A stretch of DNA of 64,000 nt from Desulfobacteraceae bacterium (lineage in GTDB: Bacteria; Desulfobacterota; Desulfobacteria; Desulfobacterales; Desulfosarcinaceae). Location: contig QZKV01000083.1 in assembly GCA_003599575.1 (NCBI GenBank), forward strand, positions 1-64,000, given 5' to 3'. The notes beneath the pieces are model-generated. The model saw only the letters and a program-made list of their open reading frames with translations, did not search any database and had not been told where the DNA came from. Position 1 is the stretch's first letter. Each line of letters begins with the position of its first letter. A program made the translations under genes and the position numbers. Shown here piece after piece: positions 1-7,500 of this stretch.

Positions 1-302
1 TGCGTCCCATCCTTTCGGGTGGTTTGCTTTTCTCTGACAATCAAGTTGGGCACTCATTATAAACCTGTCAAGCTTCCGTCCTGAAAAATAAAAAATATCT
101 GGGGCCGCTCGGGCTCGCTTCCAGGCAGCGACATGCCCTTTCCTCACCTGCCTGCCGGTCTGTATGTTGAGACCGCGTCACCGCATGAATGGGCAAAGAG
201 CAGGGTGAAGACCATCCCGATGCGGGGAGTCCTCCTACCACGTCCGGATCTCTGCACGTCTGTCACGATAAATTCAGGGATACAGCGCAAACAGGTAAGG
301 CT
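1..302. other. No gene recognised at left edge
   Basis: I see no convincing coding sequence on either strand here. The short open frames have no ribosome binding site and no recognisable motif. The stretch lies downstream of the minus-strand DUF2059 gene and may hold its 3' end region. Confidence 0.4.
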
Positions 303-782
303 TCAATTCTTCAGCGATTGCTCGAAATCCTGGCTCATTCTTTGAAGCTCGGGGATGAGCATACCGACCCTGTTCTCCGATATTTCCAGTGCCCTTTGTA
401 TGGTCCCAGGCTGTTTCTCGAGCAGGCTTTGTCCAGCGGGTGATTTAAAAAACTTTATCATCCCCTTGAGCTCTTCGAGTGTATACGTACTTGCAAACAA
501 TGTTATGTACTCGTTGTGCATCTGCTCGAAATCCATAATTTCGAGCACTTTACCTTGGACTTGCTTTTGAAATGCGGTCGCCTCATCTTTCTTGTCATCG
601 GGAACATCCATCTGCGCCACGACCTGATCCTGGATTTGCATGACCTGGGCCCTGATCTGGTCCACCAGTCTGTTCACATGGGTCAACTCCATGAATTCCT
701 TGGCAAGTTCGGTTTTTTCATCTCCGAAAGCCGCCAACGGCATAAGCAAGATCAAGCAAAACAAGATAGATTTTAATTTCAT
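303..782 (-). CDS. DUF2059 family exported protein
   Basis: The product is about 159 residues with an N-terminal signal peptide (MKLKSILFCLILLMPLAAFG) followed by a helical domain. The segment FFKSPAGQSLLEKQP near the middle-to-end is the hallmark of the DUF2059 family, small periplasmic proteins of unknown function. I chose the ATG at 782 because it begins directly with the signal peptide. An in-frame upstream start would put 18 non-signal-like residues in front. It stands alone with no operon partner in the window. The family assignment is from motif recognition; no biochemical role is known to me. Confidence 0.82.
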   Translation of the reverse strand: MKLKSILFCLILLMPLAAFGDEKTELAKEFMELTHVNRLVDQIRAQVMQIQDQVVAQMDVPDDKKDEATAFQKQVQGKVLEIMDFEQMHNEYITLFASTYTLEELKGMIKFFKSPAGQSLLEKQPGTIQRALEISENRVGMLIPELQRMSQDFEQSLKN

Positions 783-1427
783 GGTTTTCCTTTCATCCGA
801 CGCTTCGCTGATCGCGGCCGGATCAGCGACGAACATGCCACCCTAATTCCATGCATGCCGCAAACCCGGGTTTTCCATGCATGCCGCAAACCGGATGGCG
901 CCGGCACGTGGCAAAATTCGGTGATATCCAAAACTCCATAAGGGTTCTAATAAGGCAGTTCCCATGCAGCGTCATCCGGTCGATCGCAAAAATCAGCACC
1001 ATCCTCGGCCAATATCGATTGAATCCCGTATCCCGCCGGAGTTCGCAAAGAGCGAGGGTGGCGTGGCCGGCGGGGCGCCGCCCCTTGCGCAAGACAGCGA
1101 AAGAACGCCGGGATTACGCCGCTTTAAAAGACGCTGCCGTCAATCAAGTTCCCCGGCATAAAGTCCCCCTTTGAAAAAGGGGGGACTTTGATCGCGCTAT
1201 AGGGGTGGGAGAGCTTGGTTGCCCAAGCTCTCCCCCTTGCGCTGATTCCCAAACCCCGGCTTGGGAACGTTCCGGGAAGCTCCAGCTTCCCCTCTTTGCG
1301 CTTGGCCGTGTCAAAGATCGCCGAAAAAGCGGTGAAAACCGGTATGCACAATGCGTGCGGATAAAGGAGGGTTTACTGCTCGTTCAAGGCAGACCTGGTC
1401 ACCACGCGACCGATGTTCGTTCCCAGG
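783..1427. repeat. Intergenic cluster of direct repeats and palindromes
   Basis: No gene is supported in this 645-base gap. It holds an 18-base direct repeat (CCATGCATGCCGCAAACC at 849-866 and 875-892) and three perfect or near-perfect hairpins. These are a GTCCCCCTTT/AAAGGGGGGAC stem at 1160-1189, a 12-bp stem GGGAGAGCTTGG/CCAAGCTCTCCC at 1207-1234, and an 8-bp stem GGGAAGCT/AGCTTCCC at 1274-1291. Such clusters resemble REP or MITE-type intergenic elements. The first hairpin type recurs near 23.35 kb and 58.52 kb. Confidence 0.6.
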
Positions 1428-2123
1428 TCAGGCATCCATGGGCTGCAAGCGCGGGGTAGCCATCTTTGAATCACATCGAAGAACGAAATCAAAGACATCA
1501 AGGGAGAGGCATAGATCAAGATCCTCTTCAGGCAGCCAGGGGTACGCCGGGCTCCGGAATCTTTCCCCTGTTGCGGATTGTCTGATCCGCTGCGCCACCT
1601 CCGCAAAATTCAGCTCTTTTCCGGTCACCCGGCCGCTCAGGAATTCCGCGCAAAGGGTATCTTCTTCACATTCCTGTTGAGCCTCCCACCCCATGCATAC
1701 GAACGAGAGGGTCCTGGGCATGGCTTTTTGGATATAGCGAACGATGGCACCGGCGTTTACGAACGCCCCCGTCAAAATCTCATCCGCGCGGCCTGCGTTG
1801 ATGATCCCCTGGGTTCCAGCGCTTGTGCGCTGAATCACGCTTTTGGAAACGGATCGGCTGGCAAGTATTTCACTCGGGGAATTTCCCAAGTCGAATCCTT
1901 CGGGTTTGCGGCCTTTCACCTCTCCCACGAGATGGCAACCCGGCAGACGTTCGCGCAGGCGAAATGCTTCTTGAATGGTACCGACGGTGAAAATTTCTCT
2001 TGTACCCCGTGAGGCCAGGAATGCAGCTGTTGAGAATGCACGACAGACATCGATCACAACCGTGAGACCGGTGGCATTCTTAGCGCCATCGACCAGGTGA
2101 AGTATTCGGATTTCCGGATTCAT
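1428..2123 (-). CDS. comB: 2-phosphosulfolactate phosphatase family protein (ComB-like)
   Basis: This 231-residue protein belongs to the ComB family. In coenzyme M and sulfolactate biosynthesis the family hydrolyses 2-phospho-3-sulfolactate to 3-sulfolactate in a Mg-dependent reaction in the cytoplasm. Seen in the sequence: VVIDVCRAFSTAAFLASRG near residue 22 (family pattern VVIDVxRAxTT), GEVKGRKPEGFDLGNSP near 68-84, and QRTSAGTQGI near 98, which matches the family QRTxxGT loop. Length is normal for the family. No other intact sulfolactate gene is adjacent, but a truncated ComA-like gene lies at 51.8-52.1 kb. The physiological substrate is therefore uncertain. Confidence 0.85.
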   Translation of the reverse strand: MNPEIRILHLVDGAKNATGLTVVIDVCRAFSTAAFLASRGTREIFTVGTIQEAFRLRERLPGCHLVGEVKGRKPEGFDLGNSPSEILASRSVSKSVIQRTSAGTQGIINAGRADEILTGAFVNAGAIVRYIQKAMPRTLSFVCMGWEAQQECEEDTLCAEFLSGRVTGKELNFAEVAQRIRQSATGERFRSPAYPWLPEEDLDLCLSLDVFDFVLRCDSKMATPRLQPMDA

Positions 2124-2307
2124 GAATGCGCCTCGCTACGAAACATAACTCAAAACTGTGGGGGCGGCATGGGTCCCGCCGGCAACGGGAGCCCGGCACA
2201 ATCCTTCACACCGATATTTCTCCTACAAGATAGGTGACTGCATGCCCCCCAATCTCGACGCGCTCACCAAGATCCCTGCATATCAGTTCCGGCTCACTTA
2301 GCAGCGT

Positions 2308-3732
2308 TCAATTGACTGCCCTTGCAAAATAATCAGCCATCTTCCATGCGGCCCGCGCCGCCCTGCCCACGGTGGGGTAAAACGGCACCCTGAGCTCCAG
2401 CAATTTTGATCTCAGCCTGCAAAGCAATTCCCATTTCCAGTCGGCGAATTCTTCACATCCCAGACTTTTGTCGGGAACAACCGCCAGCATCGGTTTGATA
2501 AGCCGGGTGTCGATTTTAAATTGCGCCAGAATATCTTCCAGAGTTATTTTCTTCTGGTGCTCATGGTGGGGGTCCATCATCAGGGCGATGAGCAGATGAA
2601 AATCCGGATGCTTGCCCATCAATTCCAGGCAGTGACCCGGAGTAAAGTCGGATCGGTCGCGGATGGACATATCGGCCGGATTATCGATCCAGTCCCATAT
2701 TTTACTGCCGCTTTGCTTGAGTTCCTCGCGGATATCCATGGGAAGCGGGATGACCCTCAGTCCGGCGGCTTCGCACAGATCCGCCGCCAGAACGCTGGCG
2801 CCGCCTCCGCCGCCGGCTATGCCCACGTTAAAGCCTTTAATGGGATTCAAAAACGTGAAAGTCGTGGCGATGTCGAGCAATTCCTCCATGCTTTCCGCCA
2901 CGACGGCGCCCGATTGGCGGACCATGGCGGTCCATATCTGCTTTGACCCCGCCATTGAAGCGGTATGCGAAGAAGTCATCCGGGTTCCGGACTCTCCCAC
3001 ACCGCCTTTCAGAATAATCACAGGTTTTGCGGGGGTTATATATTTCAACATCGCGCAGAGCCTCGAGCCGTCCCTGACCCCTTCCACATACATCAAAATG
3101 CGTTCAGTCTCAGGATCATCGGCCATGTGCTCCAGAAAATCGCATTCGTTAAAATCGATCGCATTGCCGTAGCTGATGGCTTTGCTGAAAAATACGCCCC
3201 TGAGGGCTGCGTACCTGCAAACATCTTCGGCCATCTGGCCGCTTTGGGAAATAAACCCCGTGGAGCCCCCATTGTGGGGCAGCGCATCGGAAAAGGATAT
3301 CCCCTTTCCAGGATAGAAAAGCCCCATGCAATTGGGCCCGATGAGTCTTATCCCGGCGGCCCGGGCGGCTTCCAGTACCTGTCTTTCCAACTCGATCCCT
3401 TCAGGGCGTCCGGTTTCACTGAAGCGTGCGGTGAACAGGTGGATCGCTTTTACTCCCTTTTGACCGCAATCCCGTATCATCTCCAGCACCGCATAGGCCG
3501 GCACCGAAGAAATGACATAATCGACCGGACCGTCAATATCCCTGATATTCGCGTAGGCCTTCAAGCCGGCGATTTCCGCATGCTTCGGATTTACTGGATA
3601 TATCTTGCCGGGAAACCCATATTCGACCAGGGAACGCACAAATCCGTTTCCCATCGTTTGCTCATTGTTGGTGGCGCCGATAACGGCAATTGAACCCGGG
3701 TTCAGGATCTCTTTCAACTCATGAGAATGCAT
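2308..3732 (-). CDS. NDP-forming acyl-CoA synthetase, alpha-type (CoA-binding plus ligase domains)
   Basis: The 474-residue product has an N-terminal CoA-binding Rossmann domain (residues 8-130; IAVIGATNNEQTMGNG, GKIYPVNPKHAEIAGLKAY, LIGPNCMGL). Succinyl-CoA-ligase-like flavodoxin domains follow (FISQSGQMAEDV; SSHTASMAGS carries the expected phospho-histidine). It lacks the ATP-grasp beta domain that completes acetate-CoA ligase (ADP-forming), and no beta gene is adjacent. In this superfamily such proteins interconvert acyl-CoA plus ADP with acid plus ATP when paired with a beta subunit; the substrate is unknown here. AGGAGG sits 5 bases before the ATG. The paralogue at 61.7 kb carries all domains fused. 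Confidence 0.85.
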   Translation of the reverse strand: MHSHELKEILNPGSIAVIGATNNEQTMGNGFVRSLVEYGFPGKIYPVNPKHAEIAGLKAYANIRDIDGPVDYVISSVPAYAVLEMIRDCGQKGVKAIHLFTARFSETGRPEGIELERQVLEAARAAGIRLIGPNCMGLFYPGKGISFSDALPHNGGSTGFISQSGQMAEDVCRYAALRGVFFSKAISYGNAIDFNECDFLEHMADDPETERILMYVEGVRDGSRLCAMLKYITPAKPVIILKGGVGESGTRMTSSHTASMAGSKQIWTAMVRQSGAVVAESMEELLDIATTFTFLNPIKGFNVGIAGGGGGASVLAADLCEAAGLRVIPLPMDIREELKQSGSKIWDWIDNPADMSIRDRSDFTPGHCLELMGKHPDFHLLIALMMDPHHEHQKKITLEDILAQFKIDTRLIKPMLAVVPDKSLGCEEFADWKWELLCRLRSKLLELRVPFYPTVGRAARAAWKMADYFARAVN

Positions 3733-3740
3733 TCCTACCT

Positions 3741-3778
3741 CCTATTGGGGGACGTCCATCCTATTGGGGGACGTCCAT
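3741..3778. repeat. Exact 19-bp tandem duplication upstream of the acyl-CoA synthetase
   Basis: The unit CCTATTGGGGGACGTCCAT occurs twice head to tail with no spacer. It contains the palindrome GGACGTCC. The copy nearest the gene abuts its ribosome binding site, so the duplication lies in the probable leader or promoter. Confidence 0.8.
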
Positions 3779-3987
3779 AAATTCATAAATAAGGTTATAT
3801 GCATCCTTGTTTTCAATTCATCTTCTATACCAATGACCGCAGTCACCACCACGTTATGAATTAAGGCGTTCTTGTTAAGAGAAGTCGAAGTACTACTTCC
3901 CCCAAGCAGCATGATCAATGTATCATCGCATTAAAAAAATTAACCTCCCGGTGGTATAAGGCCGCCAAACAACAGGAGGTTATTGGT

Positions 3988-4190
3988 ATGGACGAAGCTA
4001 CCAGGTATGGAAATTTTTGTCAATTTCGGGCCAACCCGCGGCTCCAAAATCATTGGATGCCGGCATCGATGTGGCCGAGGACAGACAGCATGCTTTTTAG
4101 GCGACCACAGGCAGTGCATTAAACCCAAACGCCGGTCGCTTCAAATCGCTGCAGGCCGATCACGGTCCTCCCAACAGGCTTCCTTGCGGG
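3988..4190 (+). pseudogene. Degraded IS110-family transposase, 5' end only
   Basis: A start codon at 3988 preceded by AGGAGG (spacing 8) opens MDEATRYGNFCQFRANPR, which resembles the beginning of IS110-group transposases. The frame is then lost. In another frame, from about 4050, GIDVAEDRQHAF is readable and matches the GIDVAKDxHHAF motif that carries the first acidic residue of the IS110 DEDD site. A stop codon and unrelated sequence follow. At least one frameshift and one stop therefore disrupt it, and the remaining roughly 300 codons are missing. The AACCTCC at 3942-3948 could pair with GGAGGTT and hide the ribosome binding site. Family recognition is from memory of motif patterns. Confidence 0.55.
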
Positions 4191-4503
4191 ACCTTTCGCT
4201 GACTACATTTATGTCCCGTTTTCACGGCTACCCACCGGATCGATTAGGGGTAAACCTCCCTTCCGCCGGTATCCCTGACAAGGAGCTGGATGCGATTGGA
4301 GATGACCGCGTGATGCAGGACGCTCAAACCGACCAAAGCCATCACCGCTTGTCTCTGCTGGATTAAACAGGTTTTTCTTTTTATGCTGCGGGTAATGTGA
4401 AAGAAATACTCGGGCATGAAATGCCTGCTTGCCCTTGGCAGATTGATTGCTTTGAAACCACTTCTATCCAGAAGTCAATTTCACCCCCTCGATGTTCTTT
4501 CCC
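4191..4503. other. Intergenic remnant sequence, nothing recognised
   Basis: This stretch follows the IS110 remnant and lies downstream of the giant lipoprotein gene. It contains a small inverted repeat (ACTTCT-ATCC-AGAAGT near 4460) but no supported gene. It may be further decayed transposon sequence. Confidence 0.35.
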
Positions 4504-7500
4504 CTATTCCCCGCTCTTTTCTAAGAACAGGGCAATCAACCGGCCGTCTTTGGCAGCGATGTATAAAACCTGATTGCTCAGCGCCAAGTGCCCGCCGACC
4601 GGATAAGCAAAGACTTCGGCATGGGTGATCAGGCTGACGGCATAGGTCGTGTCCTCAGTAGATGCGAATAGAAGATCTTCGGCCACTACCAGGTTGTTGG
4701 TCAGGCGGCTTGATGCCGTGGGCGTCCAGTGCCACCGCAGGTTCCCGGTTCTTTCGTCGCGCGCCTGCACCGCTCCATTGTTGACGGCATAGATGACACC
4801 CGGTCCCAGCGCCAGTTGGCCCTGGAATTCGCCTTTGATTTGCCAGCCGATTGTACGGCGGGCCAAATCGAAACTGATCAGGCGCCCGTCCTGGATGACC
4901 AGCACGTTTCCAAGGTGACCGATCACCGGCGCTCCATCCATGCGCCAGCCATTCCTTTCAAATTCGGGATCCGGGATGCTATAGTCGACAAAGCCGGTGG
5001 CGCGGTTACTGACATACAGCGCGGCCTGGATATAGGTAAAAACACGGTCCTGATTCACTGCCGGGGTGAAATCACCATATTGGCTTAAGTCCAAAAACCA
5101 GATCTGCGTCCCATCGGTCGCATTAAAACCATATGCCCCGCTGTAATAGCCGCCTCCCATATAAATGCCTTCGGCAAAGGGTGTCGGCGCAAAATAGCTT
5201 GACCATCCGTCGTCATGGGCCGATTTAAATGCAAACGAAGCGTCCGCGGCATTATAGGCCCACAGAAAGGAATCCTTAAATCCGCCCGTCTGCAGGTAGA
5301 TCCGGCCGCCGGCATAGGCGGGTGGGCTGATAAAATCGACTGCAAAGGATTGCTCCCACAGGACCGTGCCGTCGGCCTCATCCATCACGTAAAGCCTTAG
5401 ATTGTCAGACCAGTCATTCATGGTCGCATAGATCCGTCCGTCGCCGGCGGCGATGGGGTTCAGCCCCGATCCATTTCCCAGTGTGACCGCCCACCGCTCG
5501 CTGATGGTTGCGAGGCCGGCGATCAATGGCACATAACCGGTGTGGGCGGCGTTGCCCTGGTAGGTGCCCCAATAAGCGGCGACCGGCCGGGAGCTGCTGT
5601 CCCAGGGATCGGTCCCGTTGTATACTTCCGACAGCGTAAGGTAGCCGTCTCCATCCTGATCGGACGTCACATCAGCCGCATCCAACGGATCAAATCCGTG
5701 GGCAAGCTCTAGATAGTCCGAAAAATGGTCACCATCCGTATCGTCTGAAAGTGGATCGGTGCCCAGGGTGTGGACCTCGTCACCATCGGTCAGTTCGTCC
5801 TTATCGGTATCCGCATCGTGGGGATTGGTTGAAAGGCCGAATTCGACTGCGTTGATCAGTCCGTCGCCATCCCCATCGATTCCGGAATCGTCCTTCAGCG
5901 GGTCCAGCCGGTTGATCACTTCCCAGCCGTCCGGCATCCCATCGTTTTCGCTGTCGGCATTGTCAGGATAGGTGCCATAGGTATTGACTTCCGCGCTGTC
6001 GGGCAACCGGTCGTTATCCGTATCAGGCTCTACGGCAATGGAAATCAAACGCCCGTCTTCGGTGGCAATGGTTAATGCGCCTTCATTGCCCAAGGCCAGA
6101 TGGCCGCCGGCCGCATAGGACCAAACATCGGTTTGGCGGGTCAGGTCAATCGCATAGGTCGTATCCGCCGAGGCCGCAAACACAATGTTTTCAGTTGCCA
6201 CCAGGTTGCTTGTCAACCATGCCTGAGATGACGGCAGCCATCTCCACAACAAATCGCCGTTGCTTTCATTGCGCACCTCCAGGGCGCCGTCATTGAGCAC
6301 ATAGATGACGCCGGGTCCCAAAGCTAGATGTCCTTGAAAACCCGCGGCAATTTGCCAGCCGACGCGGCGCGCGTTCAAATCAAAACTGATCAACTGCCGG
6401 CCTTGGATGGCCAGCACATTGTCCAAATGGCCCAATACGGGGGGCCCGTCATAACCCGTACTGCCAAAATTGTTATCCGGTGCTTCAATTGCGTAGCTTA
6501 CAACCCCGCTGCTGCGATCAATGGCGGCAAGGGTCGCAAACGAACCTGCTTTGAATGCAAACACGTAATTTTCATCTGCCGCCGGTGTCGATCCACCGCG
6601 ACCATAGGTCTCTGCGTGCCAGAGCGGACTTCCATCCCCGGCACTGATCCCGTAGGTGCCATTTGTCTGCCCCCCCGCGGTATAGATGCCTGCTTCAAAA
6701 GGGGTAGGTGCATGAGCGTTATACAACCAGCCCTTATAGGCCGTTCGAAAGGCCGGGGCGGCGTCTTCAGCGTTAAAGGCCCACAGAAAACAATCTCCGG
6801 ACCGGCTGGTTTGCAGGTAAACCCGCCCATCGGCGTAGGCCGGTGGATTCATGACACCAACATCATCCAGGTTGCGTTCCCACCAGATGCTTCCGCCTGC
6901 GGCTTCAATGGCGTATAGAACTTGCTTGCCGGTGGAATTTTTGGTTGTAACGAAGATGCGTCCATCGCCGGAGGCGACAGGGTTCAGACGCGGTCGATCG
7001 GCCAATTGCGTAACCCAACGTTCAGAAAAATCGGCCGGATCGATAATCAGAGGCACATAGCCGGTGTGGGCGGCGTTGCCCTGGTAGGTGCGCCATTGAG
7101 AGGCGACCGGTTTGGAGGAAATGTCCCGCAGATCGGAAGCGTTAAAAATTTCCGACAAATTGCTGAACCGGTCTCCGTCTGAATCCATGCGGGCATCGGC
7201 GGCGTCCAATGGGTCCAAGCCATGGACCAGTTCCAAATCATCTCGGAGTTGATCCTGGTCTGTATCGGCAGCAAGCGGATCCGTGCCAAAAACGTTGACT
7301 TCAGTGCCATCGTTCAGGTGGTCGTCATCGGTGTCCGCATCATTGGGATCCGTCAATCGGCTGTATTCAGCCGCGTTGGACAGGCCGTCGGCATCCCTGT
7401 CGTCAGCCGCATCATTGCCAAGCGGATCCAGGTTATTGGCCACTTCCCATCTGTCATCCAATCCGTCGCCGTCGCTATCCGTGCGGTTGGGGTTCGTCAA

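Noticed and set aside
849-892. Possible CRISPR repeat pair (18-base direct repeat)
   Set aside because: Only two copies with an 8-base spacer and no cas genes in the window.
2124-2307. Same-frame continuation after the stop of the acyl-CoA synthetase (about 33 codons)
   Set aside because: It reads like protein but has no start codon, no known family and no sign of stop-codon readthrough.
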